64,000 nucleotides of DNA from Prochlorococcus sp. MIT 0604 (GCF_000757845.1 NZ_CP007753.1:868001-932000); one strand, 5' to 3'. Counted from the first letter of the stretch, positions 10,601 through 19,143 are shown. The notes: generated by a model not told the origin, from the letters alone. Numbers and translations: made by a program.

Positions 10601-11233
10601 AAACCATTGTTAGATAAATGGTTGGAGATAATTATAGAGAAAAAACTTATATCACCCAAAGCAGTTTATGGATATTTCAGATGCGGCAGAAAAAATAATA
10701 GTATTTTCTTATTTGATGAGAAATCATTAAATAAAATTTCTCAATTTAATTTTCCACGACAAAAATCTGGAAATAATTTATGCATAGCTGATTTTTATTG
10801 TGATTTAAAAAATGACAAACCGATAGATATATTTCCTATGCAGGCAGTAACCATGGGCGATATTGCTAGTGAATATTCTCAAAAATTATTTAAAGAAGAT
10901 AAATATAGCGATTATTTGTTATTCCATGGACTTACAGTGCAATTAGCAGAAGCTCTAGCTGAGTATGTCCATGCATTAATTCGTATTGAATGTGGTTTTA
11001 GGTCTGAAGAACCAGACAAAAATAGAGAAATACTAGCTCAAAAATATAGAGGAGCTAGATATTCTTTTGGTTATCCTGCATGTCCAAAAGTATCTGATTC
11101 AAACATACAATTATCATTGTTGGATGCAAAAAGAATAAAATTGACCATGGATGAATCTGAACAACTTCATCCAGAACAAAGTACTACAGCTATCATTTCA
11201 CTACACTCGAAAGCTAAATATTTCAGCGCTTAA
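7667..11233 (+). CDS. metH: Cobalamin-dependent methionine synthase
   Basis: MetH transfers a methyl group from 5-methyltetrahydrofolate via methylcobalamin to homocysteine. At 1188 residues it has the full four-module layout. The homocysteine domain has its zinc cysteines in GLNCATGPEQ and GGCCGTTPEHI. The pterin-binding domain starts near residue 340 (LIVGERLNASGSKK). The B12 domain has the ligand histidine at residue 746 in KGDVHDIGKN, with MSGLLVKST and ILGGAALT. The C-terminal reactivation domain has the SAM motif REILAQKYRGARYSFGYPACP (split here in two blocks). It makes the cell dependent on cobalamin, which agrees with cobN and cobU in this window. Confidence 0.97.
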   Translation: MESFRTYLNRDEKPLIIFDGGTGTSFQNLNLTADDFGGKELEGCNENLVLSSPEVVEKVHNSFLEAGCHVIETNTFGASSIVLDEYDIADKAYEINKNAAFIAKKAAAKYSSVDKPRFVAGSIGPTTKLPTLGHIDFDELKQSYKEQIYGLIDGGVDLLLIETCQDVLQIKSALLASKEILESKNIDIPLMVSITMETTGTMLVGSDIASALTILEPFNIDILGLNCATGPEQMKEHIKYLSENSPFAISCIPNAGLPENIGGVAHYRLKPIELKMQLMNFIYDFNVQLIGGCCGTTPEHIKYLSLIIDEIIDNERTNNNGKKNSSGFIPSASSIYNSVPYKQDNSILIVGERLNASGSKKVRELLNNDDWDGLVAIAKQQQKENAHVLDVNVDYVGRDGVKDMKEITSRLVTNINLPLMIDSTDADKMESGLKSAGGKCIINSTNYEDGNERFDQVLNLALAYGSGLVVGTIDEDGMARNSEKKYKIVKRAINRTRECGLSDYELFFDPLALPISTGIEEDRLNAKETISAILKIRENFPDIHIILGISNISFGLSPLSRINLNSIFLDECIKAGLDSAIIAPNKILPFSKISEETKKLCLDLIYDKREFEDDICIYDPLVELTKAFQDLSIQDFKKASSENKNLTLEESLKNHIIDGEKIGLEDQLNKALKKYKPLEIINTFLLDGMKVVGDLFGSGQMQLPFVLQSAETMKFAVSILEPYMETVDENISNGKLLIATVKGDVHDIGKNLVDIILTNNGYDVINLGIKQDVSAIIDAQKKHNADCIAMSGLLVKSTAFMKDNLEAFNNENISVPVILGGAALTPKFVNEDCSKIYKGKILYGKDAFTDLKFMNEYMDNKKKGNWSNTEGFIKDKGININLASSKSNSQAVKKSISIHTETTKLNLKENFIRSKFINEENPIQAPFLGTNVLNDIDIDLNKLIFYLDTKALFSGQWQIKKGKNQSVDEYNNYLESFAKPLLDKWLEIIIEKKLISPKAVYGYFRCGRKNNSIFLFDEKSLNKISQFNFPRQKSGNNLCIADFYCDLKNDKPIDIFPMQAVTMGDIASEYSQKLFKEDKYSDYLLFHGLTVQLAEALAEYVHALIRIECGFRSEEPDKNREILAQKYRGARYSFGYPACPKVSDSNIQLSLLDAKRIKLTMDESEQLHPEQSTTAIISLHSKAKYFSA

Positions 11234-11242
11234 GCTAAATTT

Positions 11243-11461
11243 TTAGTTGTTTTCTAAATATTCAATAATTTCTTCCTTTAGTTCTTCCATCGTTTCATTA
11301 TCACCCAGATCAAGTCCCTCACCCGCGGCATCCTGTGTTAACTCAAGATAAAATGAAGCACCATCACTAGATAAAAATTCTAATGCGGAAGTTTCATCAC
11401 TATCTTTAAAAGCTTCATAAAGAGCTTTAAATGCAATGTTTTCAGTAAAGTCCCAATCCAT
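11243..11461 (-). CDS. Small acidic conserved hypothetical protein
   Basis: A 72-residue, strongly acidic protein without cysteines, a signal peptide or a membrane segment. It starts MDWDFTENIAFKALYEAF and ends in a Glu-rich helix (TMEELKEEIIEYLENN). I do not recognise a named domain. The good composition, ATG start and tight fit (9 bp after the metH stop, convergent; divergent from the DUF2237 gene across 99 bp) argue that it is a real gene. Function unknown. Confidence 0.7.
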   Translation of the reverse strand: MDWDFTENIAFKALYEAFKDSDETSALEFLSSDGASFYLELTQDAAGEGLDLGDNETMEELKEEIIEYLENN

Positions 11462-11560
11462 AATGAAAAAAACCTTATTAGAATTATTACCTCCTTACCC
11501 CCCATACTCGTCAACCTTTTTTAAAGAAATGTTGGTGTTTTATTATTATTAAAAAAATCT

Positions 11561-11944
11561 ATGACCATAAATAATCAAAATCAGTTAAATGTTCTTGGAC
11601 AAGAAATTGAGATTTGTAGTTGCGCTCCTATGACAGGGTGGTTCAGGGATGGATTTTGCAACTATGACAAAAATGATGGAGGGAATCATTCCATATGTTG
11701 TGTAATGGATGATAATTTCCTGAAATATAGTAAATCACAAGGTAATGATTTAATAACTCCCATGCCTATTTATTCCTTCCCAGGACTAAAGGATGGTGAT
11801 CATTGGTGTATTTGTCTTGATAGGTGGAAGCAAGCATTATTAGACGGTCTTGCGCCAAAAGTCATATTAGAATCAACGAATATTGTAGTCTTAGAATCAG
11901 TACCTCTTGAAACATTGAAAGAATATCAATTTAATAAAAAGTAA
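11561..11944 (+). CDS. DUF2237 family protein
   Basis: A 127-residue protein matching the DUF2237 pattern: NVLGQEIEICSCAPMTGWFRDG, then HSICCVMDDNFLKYSKSQGNDL, FPGLKDGDHWCICLDRW and VILESTNIVVLESVPLETL. The family is widespread in bacteria and has no established biochemical role. Several conserved Cys/His residues could bind a metal, which is inference. It is cytosolic, with no signal or membrane segment. The next gene starts 48 bp downstream on the same strand after a T-rich gap. Confidence 0.88.
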   Translation: MTINNQNQLNVLGQEIEICSCAPMTGWFRDGFCNYDKNDGGNHSICCVMDDNFLKYSKSQGNDLITPMPIYSFPGLKDGDHWCICLDRWKQALLDGLAPKVILESTNIVVLESVPLETLKEYQFNKK

Positions 11945-11992
11945 TTACAAGTTTATTTTTTTTTTTAAAATGATAATGATAAATTTTTTTAA

Positions 11993-12823
11993 ATGAGTTT
12001 AGAAATATATTGGAAAAAGGCACTAGAACAAACTCAATTATCAATTGATGATGAATCATTATATCCTCTCAAAACTGTTATTATTACAAGAGATTTATAT
12101 GAAAAAGACGACTTCATAATTAGGAAACTCGATACTTCAAAATTTAATAAAAAAAAAATTTATGGTCCTAAGCAAAATCCTTTTTGTCCTTGGGAAAAGA
12201 TACTAGAAATTGATAAAATTGGTGATAATCATCAATTAATATTAAATAAGTACCCTGTACAAAAAGGTCATATTTTACTTATTACAAATGAATGGAAACC
12301 TCAAAATGGATGGTTAGATATTAAAGATTGGAGAGCGATCCAACAAGTTAATAAAGATACTAGTGGATTATGGTTTTTCAATAGTTCTCCAATTGCGGGA
12401 GCAAGTCAACCTCACAGACATTTTCAACTTCTGCGTAGATCTAAAGGTGAGATATCATGCCCTAGAGAAAAGTGGTTTTTAGAGATGAACTCATATCAAG
12501 ATCTAGAGAGTAAGCTTAAAAAAAATATTATTGTATCCAAATTTAATTTTTTAGAAAATCCATCATGTCTTTTTGAATTTTATTTAGAATTATGCAAGAA
12601 ATTAGGACTTGGGGACCCTATTAATGATAAGAAACCGATATATCCTTACAATATATTAATAACTAATAAATGGATCGCTATTATAAAAAGAAAAAATGAT
12701 CATATTCATGGTTTTAGTATTAACGGTTTAGGATTTGCAGGATATCTATTAGTAACTGAAAATTCAAATATTAATTATTTAAAGAAATATGGCCCTGAAA
12801 AACTTCTAGAAAGTTTTGTTTGA
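11993..12823 (+). CDS. Ap4A phosphorylase / ATP adenylyltransferase
   Basis: A HIT-superfamily enzyme (APA1/APA2 type) that phosphorolyses diadenosine tetraphosphate to ATP and ADP, removing a stress-linked nucleotide. The 276-residue protein has the N-terminal adenylyltransferase block (NPFCPWEKILEID, HQLILNKYPVQKGHILLIT), the catalytic stretch GASQPHRHFQLLRR (the family's variant of the histidine triad) and the C-terminal block YPYNILITNKWIAIIKR. The start ATG follows a T-rich leader. It converges with a small minus-strand gene only 3 bp away. Confidence 0.88.
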   Translation: MSLEIYWKKALEQTQLSIDDESLYPLKTVIITRDLYEKDDFIIRKLDTSKFNKKKIYGPKQNPFCPWEKILEIDKIGDNHQLILNKYPVQKGHILLITNEWKPQNGWLDIKDWRAIQQVNKDTSGLWFFNSSPIAGASQPHRHFQLLRRSKGEISCPREKWFLEMNSYQDLESKLKKNIIVSKFNFLENPSCLFEFYLELCKKLGLGDPINDKKPIYPYNILITNKWIAIIKRKNDHIHGFSINGLGFAGYLLVTENSNINYLKKYGPEKLLESFV

Positions 12824-12826
12824 ATA

Positions 12827-13006
12827 CTAGTTAGTTACTTCAACTTCCTTATCCCTGCTTATTTGGCTTTCAAGAACTTCTATAGAGGCTGTTACGGAGG
12901 CAATTTTACGTTCAAGTGAATCCTTAATATAATTGAGCATTTCTAATTTCTTGTGTTGATAAAAACTCTTTTTTTCTTTAGATGACTTGAAATAACAATT
13001 AAACAT
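12827..13006 (-). CDS. Small coiled-coil-like hypothetical protein (59 aa)
   Basis: I translated this short frame by eye: ATG at 13006 on the minus strand, TAG at 12827. The protein begins MFNCYFKSSKEKKSFYQHKK and continues with a heptad-like helix (MLNYIKDSLERKIASVTAS), ending in charged residues. No membrane segment. It fills nearly all of the space between the Ap4A phosphorylase stop and the upstream region of the ribbon-helix-helix/J gene, so it is likely real. Function unknown. Confidence 0.6.
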   Translation of the reverse strand: MFNCYFKSSKEKKSFYQHKKLEMLNYIKDSLERKIASVTASIEVLESQISRDKEVEVTN

Positions 13007-13150
13007 TTTTTTGCTTTATTATAAAAAGATACTTAATTGACTTGCGACATAAAAATAAATTGGTTTTAATTTAAAAACAATATTCCGTATGGACTTTCAA
13101 TTTTTTTTGAATAAAATTAAATAAATTCCATACTATTCAAGAAAATATTA

Positions 13151-14158
13151 TTGAATATTCCTGAAAATTCAAATACAAAAAGAATTTCAATTGATTTACC
13201 TGAGGAACTAATTTTCAGGTTTGATCAATTACGAAAAGATTGGGGATTTAGAGCAAGAGGACCTGTAATAGAAAAGATACTTAAAGAACTTCTTCAAGAA
13301 GATGATTTACTACCTAAGAACCAACAGCAAGAAATAGACTTTAACGAGAATAATAATGAAAATTTAAATATTGATGAAGATACTGCATTGGTATTAATTA
13401 AATCAGACGTAAAAAAAGAAGTTAATGAGATATCCTTGAATAAAAGATCTACAAATAAAAATCAATATAAAGAAAAAGCTAACTCAAACATAAGCCTTCC
13501 CAATTTTGTTGAAAAAAAAGTAAAGAATCTAAGAAGAAGTATTAATAGTGAAAAATTAAAGGAGAATATTAATGATATTCAAATTAATACAATTAATGAA
13601 ACTGAATTAATAAAATGTCGTGTTGAGTTAATTAGTCATTGGAAAACCTTATATGGATCAGTTCCTAATGATCATGTAGTAGAAGCTTCGATGGATTGGT
13701 TTGAAAGAGATATATGGCCAAATCTTGATGGAACTGAAAATCTACCCTTTACGTGGAGTTCAGCCAATAAATTAATGTCAGAATTATGTCCATTTTGGAT
13801 AAAGAAAAATCCATCCCTTGAAATTGTTTTATTAATGATTGGCGTTTTAGAAGACCCTTTTGCTACATCAGACCTGATAAATAGAATACCAACACTTATG
13901 AGAAGGTTTGTAAGTAGATTTAAGCGAAATAATAGATCAAATTCATTTGAAACTTTGGACTCAACAATGACAGTACATGGAGCACTTAAATTATTGAATT
14001 TATCAACATCTGCAGGATCCGCTCATACGTTTCGTAAAATTAGAGAGGCCTATAAATCAATAGCCTTAGAGACGCACCCAGATGCTGGAGGATCAACAGA
14101 TCAAATGAGAAAACTAAATGAAGCGTATCAATTGCTAAAAAATCTATATAGAAATTAG
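13151..14158 (+). CDS. Ribbon-helix-helix and C-terminal J-domain fusion protein
   Basis: A 335-residue protein with three parts. Residues about 8-50 (KRISIDLPEELIFRFDQLRK, then GPVIEKILKELL) look like a ribbon-helix-helix DNA-binding module. Residues about 55-135 are a charged, Asn/Lys-rich linker. The region near 150-265 is unidentified (VVEASMDWFERDIWPNLDG). The last about 65 residues are a J domain with the diagnostic HPD (ETHPDAGG) between two helices (KIREAYKSIAL and MRKLNEAYQLLKNLY). The start is a TTG. A J domain normally stimulates DnaK; a role linking Hsp70 to a DNA-bound protein is inference. The N-terminal call is weaker than the J-domain call. Confidence 0.8.
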   Translation: MNIPENSNTKRISIDLPEELIFRFDQLRKDWGFRARGPVIEKILKELLQEDDLLPKNQQQEIDFNENNNENLNIDEDTALVLIKSDVKKEVNEISLNKRSTNKNQYKEKANSNISLPNFVEKKVKNLRRSINSEKLKENINDIQINTINETELIKCRVELISHWKTLYGSVPNDHVVEASMDWFERDIWPNLDGTENLPFTWSSANKLMSELCPFWIKKNPSLEIVLLMIGVLEDPFATSDLINRIPTLMRRFVSRFKRNNRSNSFETLDSTMTVHGALKLLNLSTSAGSAHTFRKIREAYKSIALETHPDAGGSTDQMRKLNEAYQLLKNLYRN

Positions 14159-14579
14159 TATACTGATTCTCAAATAAGACTATTTACAAGTCTAATTAAT
14201 AGTCTCATATAAGAGAGATGTTAAGTTTAATATTTATATTTATCATCAAATATTTTTTATTCAATTTTAACGAAACAATTATTATGTATAAATGAAATTT
14301 AAATATAAAATACTTTTAAAAAATGAGAATTACTTTGTATAGTACTTCTCATATAGGACTTAATATTAGTCTACTATTGAGTCTAAAAATAGATAAATAA
14401 TATAAATTAATTATCAAATTTTATGAATCATTCTCAAACTGTTTATTGCCTAGGAAAAATTAAAAATTGAATAATAAATCGATAAACTATGTCCTTTAAA
14501 TGTCCAAAAGATTAATAAGGGCTAGAAAGCAAAGCTATATATGGCTTTTGTTTCTTGTCGTACTGCCTTAAAGACAGTA
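14159..14579. other. 421-bp intergenic region with repeated AGTCT / TCTCATAT words
   Basis: No open frame longer than about 16 codons was found on either strand. The region holds repeated short words: TCTCATATAAGAGA at 14203-14216, TCTCATAT at 14347-14354, and several AGTCT copies. At 14558-14578 there is a hairpin with 6-bp GTACTG/CAGTAC arms, extended by 3 more pairs after a mismatch, just beyond the stop of the minus-strand gene. No T-run follows it in either direction, so it may be a processing or weak termination site. Confidence 0.4.
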
Positions 14580-14840
14580 CTACTTAGATTGAAGCTTTTC
14601 AATGGCAGTTTGTTTATCAATACTAGGAACATCGCTTAATCCATTAGCATCAAACCAAGGGGCACTAGCCCAATCAAATCCTTCGCCAAAAGTATTATCT
14701 GGTGCAGTTATATACCAGTGACATGACGCATCTGGAATGTCAACAGCACATTTTGACCAATCATCTGACCACTGAGGGACTTGTACCCACAGCACTGAAG
14801 ATAGAAGTAAAGATAGAAGATTAATCATGGTCATTATCAT
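14580..14840 (-). CDS. Small secreted hypothetical protein
   Basis: An 86-residue protein with an N-terminal hydrophobic signal segment (INLLSLLLSSVLWV) and a mature part rich in Trp, Asp and Ser with two cysteines (DDWSKCAVDIPDASCHWYIT), which could form a disulfide in the periplasm. Three ATG codons lie at the start (residues 1, 3 and 5); I cannot decide among them. The C-terminus ends DKQTAIEKLQSK. No known family recognised. Isolated between two gene-free stretches and pheT; a palindrome lies about 70 bp upstream of its start. Confidence 0.7.
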   Translation of the reverse strand: MIMTMINLLSLLLSSVLWVQVPQWSDDWSKCAVDIPDASCHWYITAPDNTFGEGFDWASAPWFDANGLSDVPSIDKQTAIEKLQSK

Positions 14841-14909
14841 ACAACATTAAATACTTTTATAGGATTATTATCTATCTTATATAAGAATTATATATAGACT
14901 AGTTTATAG

Positions 14910-14921
14910 TCTCATATGAGA
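14910..14921. promoter_or_regulatory. 12-bp perfect palindrome upstream of the small secreted gene
   Basis: TCTCATATGAGA reads identically on both strands. It lies between the pheT stop and the start of the minus-strand secreted protein, about 70-80 bp upstream of the latter, where an operator could sit. Related words occur at 14203-14216 and 14347-14354 on the other side of that gene. No regulator is known; in such AT-rich DNA a chance palindrome is possible. Confidence 0.35.
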
Positions 14922-14933
14922 TTAATGATATAC

Positions 14934-17378
14934 CTAATTCCTCAATTTAGTGCTAAAACGTTTTTCAACATTAGAAATTATATTTGAATGTATTGATGTA
15001 ATGTCCGAGTCCAGTAATGTTTTATCTTTATCTCTATAAGATAATCTAAATGTATAACTTATATGATCATCTCCAAATTTAGTATCTTCAAAAACATCAA
15101 GTAAATTTACATCCTCTAAGAGATGTTTTCCTGTTTTTCTTATTTGTGATATTATTTCGTTGATTAAAAATTTCTTACTGAAAACAAAATTTATATCCCT
15201 TTCGATTTTCGGAACAATTGGATAATGCTTATATATTGGAATCCATTTATTTTTTCTTGTACTAGCTCCCAAGAGGTTAGAAACATTTATGTTAAATAAA
15301 TAAACTTTTTTTAATGACTTCTTGTCTAATATTAATTTGGGATGTATTTCACCAAAATAACCTGCATCTTTCCCTTCAATAAATAATTTAGCTGTTCTTC
15401 CTGGATGAAGAAAATCAATTGAATCAGTAGGTTTATCATCAATTTTTATGTTCAAAGATGATAAAGCCTCCTTTAACTTTCCTCTGGCCTGGAAATAATT
15501 AAGATCGTTATCCTTACCCGAATTTATCCATTTCCCAAATTTTTTATTTCCATAAATCGCACCATTCAAAACTTCTTCTTGAATAAACTCATTTTTCTTT
15601 TGAAAAACATTTCCAATTTCAAATATATAACAACTTGCTTGTCCAGCTTTTATATTACGGTTAACTATCTCCAAATGTTCTTTCCAGATATTATCTCTAA
15701 GGCAGCTTGTTTCTAATAACAAAGGATTAGAAATCTTTATAAGTTTTTCATCATCTTCAGGAACAAGAGAGTAGCTTAGTACCTCGTTAAAACCATTTTC
15801 TATAAAACCATTTTTTACTTTTCTCAATGCCGACTGTCCTGATGACAATTTACCAGGCTTAATTGGATTAGGAAGTTTTAAGTCGAATCTGTCATACCCT
15901 ATTAATCTAGCTATTTCTTCAATTAAATCTATTTCTCTTATTAAATCATGTGATCTATTAGGAATTACTGCTACATCCCAACCATATTCTTTATTCTTTA
16001 AAGTACAACCTATGAGTGTTAATTTATTAACTATTTCATTATCAGATAAATTTCTTTTTTCAAATTGATCGTTAATTATTAATGGACCAAGTATTTTATG
16101 TATTCGATTTCTCCGTAGTTTAATAAATATATCCTCATTACTTATTAAATTTGAAGTATTGATGATTGGTGAATTAATAGAAAAATATTCTTCTAAAAGA
16201 TTAATTGCCCTTGTTACTGCATTTATTGTATTTTTTGATGAAATCCCTTTTTCATACCTGCTGCTAGATTCTGTTCTTATGCCAACCGCCTTGGAAGATT
16301 TTCTTATAGTAACTGGATTAAAAACAGCGCCCTCAAGGTAAATAGATGAGGTAGTATTACTTACAGAAGTCTCTAAACCGCCTATAACACCTGCAATAGC
16401 TACAGGTTTATCACAACAAGTAATAACTGTGATATTCTCATTTAAGTCATATTCTTTACCATCTAAGCAAATAAGGCTTTCGGTATCCTGGCCTTTTCTT
16501 ACAGAGAAATCTTCTGGAGAAACTTCCTTACCAATTAAGTTTGACAGCTTATCTTTATCAAACGCATGCAAAGGTTGACCTTGTTCTAAAAGAATATAAT
16601 TTGTCAAATCAACTAGAAGATTAATAGATTTTATACCTGATTTTTCTATACGGTCTTTAAGCCAATTTGGTGATAATTTCTCTCCATTTACCCCATCAAT
16701 GCAGCTTATTGTATAAATGCAATTAGATTCTATAGCCTCTGAACAAAGTTTAATTCCCTTAAGTAAATGAATATTGTATTTATGGATTAATTTTGGAAAA
16801 TTTAAGGTGGATTCTAAAAGGGCAGAAATTTCACGGGCTATACCTATAACAGACATTCCATCAGGTCTATTAGCTGTAATGGCTAAATTATATATAAAAT
16901 CATTTAATTGAAGAATGTCAGACCCTGGAGTGCCCAATTCATGTTTTAGGGCCAAATCTTCATCAATGATCTCTATCCCTTTGCTAGAGTCCTCTAAACC
17001 AAGTTCCTGCAGTGAACATATCATTCCTTCACTCATGACACCTCTAATTTCACTTCTTTTAATAGTTAAATCAACTGCATTTAATTTCGCGCCGACAGTA
17101 GCAACATAAACATAAATATTTGGTTTAATATTGCGTGCACCACAGATAATTTGTAAATTCTTTGAATTACCAATATCGACTTGGCAAATTGAAAGTTTGT
17201 CAGATCCTTCGTGTTTTAAGACAGATAGTACCTTACCTAAAACAACGCCATTAAGATTTTTTGAACAATCTTCTAATGATTCAACCTCAAATCCACCAAT
17301 AGACAATTTCTCAGAGAGATCATCAGGAGTAGAAGTAATTTCTACTAAATTTTTCAACCAATTTTGAGAAACTTTCAT
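14934..17378 (-). CDS. pheT: Phenylalanyl-tRNA synthetase beta subunit
   Basis: The beta chain of the alpha2-beta2 PheRS, which charges tRNA-Phe and carries the editing site. The 814-residue length is typical. The N-terminal MKVSQNWLKNLVEI, the tRNA-binding EMAP-like domain (about 40-150, with IICGARNI and GVMSEGMICS), the B3/B4 editing region (PNWLKDRIEKSGIKSINLLVD), the B5 domain and the C-terminal ferredoxin-fold anticodon-binding domain (YKHYPIVPKIERDINFVF) are all visible. No pheS lies next to it. It is divergent from rpmG, with about 100 bp between the start codons. Confidence 0.96.
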   Translation of the reverse strand: MKVSQNWLKNLVEITSTPDDLSEKLSIGGFEVESLEDCSKNLNGVVLGKVLSVLKHEGSDKLSICQVDIGNSKNLQIICGARNIKPNIYVYVATVGAKLNAVDLTIKRSEIRGVMSEGMICSLQELGLEDSSKGIEIIDEDLALKHELGTPGSDILQLNDFIYNLAITANRPDGMSVIGIAREISALLESTLNFPKLIHKYNIHLLKGIKLCSEAIESNCIYTISCIDGVNGEKLSPNWLKDRIEKSGIKSINLLVDLTNYILLEQGQPLHAFDKDKLSNLIGKEVSPEDFSVRKGQDTESLICLDGKEYDLNENITVITCCDKPVAIAGVIGGLETSVSNTTSSIYLEGAVFNPVTIRKSSKAVGIRTESSSRYEKGISSKNTINAVTRAINLLEEYFSINSPIINTSNLISNEDIFIKLRRNRIHKILGPLIINDQFEKRNLSDNEIVNKLTLIGCTLKNKEYGWDVAVIPNRSHDLIREIDLIEEIARLIGYDRFDLKLPNPIKPGKLSSGQSALRKVKNGFIENGFNEVLSYSLVPEDDEKLIKISNPLLLETSCLRDNIWKEHLEIVNRNIKAGQASCYIFEIGNVFQKKNEFIQEEVLNGAIYGNKKFGKWINSGKDNDLNYFQARGKLKEALSSLNIKIDDKPTDSIDFLHPGRTAKLFIEGKDAGYFGEIHPKLILDKKSLKKVYLFNINVSNLLGASTRKNKWIPIYKHYPIVPKIERDINFVFSKKFLINEIISQIRKTGKHLLEDVNLLDVFEDTKFGDDHISYTFRLSYRDKDKTLLDSDITSIHSNIISNVEKRFSTKLRN

Positions 17379-17479
17379 ATATATTTTTTAATCAACGATG
17401 ATAAAAGAAATGAGTATATCTTCAAAAAAGTTTGTTGAAGATGTACAATAGAAAATTATACAATAAAGTATTAATTAAA

Positions 17480-17674
17480 ATGGCCAAAAAAGGGACAAGA
17501 GTTGTAGTGACCCTGGAATGTACTGAAGCTAGGACAAGCACAGATCCTAAGAGATCAAATGGTGTCTCAAGATATACTACTGAAAAGAATCGTAGAAATA
17601 CAACCGAGAGATTAGAACTAAAAAAGTTTAATCCTCATTTAAACAGAATGACAATTCACAAAGAAATTAAGTAA
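17480..17674 (+). CDS. rpmG: 50S ribosomal protein L33
   Basis: A 64-residue protein starting [19 protein letters not shown], the cyanobacterial and plastid type of L33. An upstream in-frame ATG at 17432 would add 16 residues (beginning [13 protein letters not shown]) unlike any L33, so the ATG at 17480 is chosen. Only one cysteine remains of the four in zinc-binding L33 proteins, so this is a zinc-free form. rpsR follows 17 bp downstream and the two are probably co-transcribed. Confidence 0.95.
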   Translation: MAKKGTRVVVTLECTEARTSTDPKRSNGVSRYTTEKNRRNTTERLELKKFNPHLNRMTIHKEIK

Positions 17675-17691
17675 TCAAATCAAATTAAATC

Positions 17692-17913
17692 ATGCCTAAT
17701 TCAATTTTCAAAAAACAATTATCACCTATCAAACCAGGAGATCCTATTGACTATAAGGATGTAGAACTACTAAAAAAATTCATAACTGAAAGGGGCAAAA
17801 TCCTACCAAGAAGAATGACAGGTTTAACCTCTAAGCAACAAAGAGATCTCACATTAGCTGTTAAGAGAGCCAGAATTGTAGCTCTTTTACCCTTCGTAAA
17901 CCCTGAAGGATAA
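17692..17913 (+). CDS. rpsR: 30S ribosomal protein S18
   Basis: A 73-residue S18 with the standard core: [39 protein letters not shown] and [12 protein letters not shown]18 sits on the platform of the small subunit with S6 and S11. It follows rpmG after 17 bp, a pairing common in cyanobacteria and plastids, and precedes the RNB nuclease gene by 45 bp. Confidence 0.97.
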   Translation: MPNSIFKKQLSPIKPGDPIDYKDVELLKKFITERGKILPRRMTGLTSKQQRDLTLAVKRARIVALLPFVNPEG

Positions 17914-17958
17914 TTTCATATTGAATATAGTTGGCAAAATAATTAATATTTCAAATAT

Positions 17959-19143
17959 TTGAAAGATTTAACTTATTTAAAAACATATATTATTGACTCT
18001 GATGATCCACATGAGGTAGATGACGCCATTTCATTAGAAATAAAAGAAGGAAATAAAAAAAATTTATGGATACATATTAGTAATCCATGCAAACTCTTTT
18101 TGCATGACTCTAATATTGATTTAAATGCAAGAAAGAGAAATAGCAGTTTATATTTAATTGATCAATATGTCCCAATGCTTCCTAAGGACATTCGTGAAAA
18201 GGCAAATCTAGCTCAAAATAAAGTTTCAGAAACTATTAGCGCAGCATTAGAATTCAATGACGATGGATCAATAAATAAATATGAAATAACTGAAGCAATT
18301 ATAAAACCAAAATATCAATTAACATATGAAGATGCAAATGAAATATTAGAAATAGAACCGAAAGAAGAAATAGAATTAATTGAGATTAAAAATTTATTAG
18401 AAAAGAGTATTACATTCAGAAAGAAACAAGGAGCAATTATTTTTGAAAGTCCTAATAATAAAATTAAATTATATGAGAATAAGATTATACTAACTAAATT
18501 AGAGAAAACAATATCACAAATTATAGTTGCAGAATCTATGATTTTAATGGGTTATGTTACAAGTTTATTTTTAGATAAATATAATTTAGCGGCTGCTTTT
18601 AGAATTCAAAAAATAAACTGTAATCCATCTGAAATACTCAATAGATACAATGATAGTGATATTAAATATATAATATTGAAACAATACATGGGAAGAAGTT
18701 ACATAACTACTAAGCCAGGAATTCATGAATCATTAGGCCTTAAAATGTATGTACAATGTACATCACCATTAAGAAGATATCTTGATTTAATTATACAAAG
18801 GCAAGTCTATAGCAAAATTAATAATTACGATGTTCTAAGTAAAGATTCAGTCTCTAAGATTATTGACTATTCAAAAAATAGACAATCAGAGAATAGTAAT
18901 ATATTTAGAAATGATAAATTTAAATATTTAACATTATTTTTTAAGAATGAAAATAAACCTTTTTATAAAATAATATTCGTTAAGTGGATTAATCATAAAA
19001 AAAATATTGCTTTGGTTTATTTTCCAGATTACTCACTAGAAATCCTTATTACTCTTTTTGTATCAATAGAAATATATAGTAATAAAATATATAAAGTTAA
19101 ATATAATATAAATGATAGTAATCTTTTAGAATTTATTTATTAA
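17959..19143 (+). CDS. Compact RNB-family exoribonuclease (RNase II-like)
   Basis: A 3'-5' exoribonuclease catalytic domain of 394 residues, far shorter than RNase II/R (about 640-800), lacking the N-terminal cold-shock domains; a poorly conserved tail (about 310-394) sits where S1 would be. The active-site loop is present near the N-terminus: Asp13, Glu19, Asp21, Asp22 in IDSDDPHEVDDAIS, with Glu in place of the second of four usual Asp residues. The RNA-binding arginines follow in SPLRRYLDL (269-274). The start is TTG; no better one is visible. It sits directly behind rpmG-rpsR. It is probably active, and contrasts with the RNase R-like protein at 33.8 kb, which has lost these residues. Confidence 0.85.
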   Translation: MKDLTYLKTYIIDSDDPHEVDDAISLEIKEGNKKNLWIHISNPCKLFLHDSNIDLNARKRNSSLYLIDQYVPMLPKDIREKANLAQNKVSETISAALEFNDDGSINKYEITEAIIKPKYQLTYEDANEILEIEPKEEIELIEIKNLLEKSITFRKKQGAIIFESPNNKIKLYENKIILTKLEKTISQIIVAESMILMGYVTSLFLDKYNLAAAFRIQKINCNPSEILNRYNDSDIKYIILKQYMGRSYITTKPGIHESLGLKMYVQCTSPLRRYLDLIIQRQVYSKINNYDVLSKDSVSKIIDYSKNRQSENSNIFRNDKFKYLTLFFKNENKPFYKIIFVKWINHKKNIALVYFPDYSLEILITLFVSIEIYSNKIYKVKYNINDSNLLEFIY

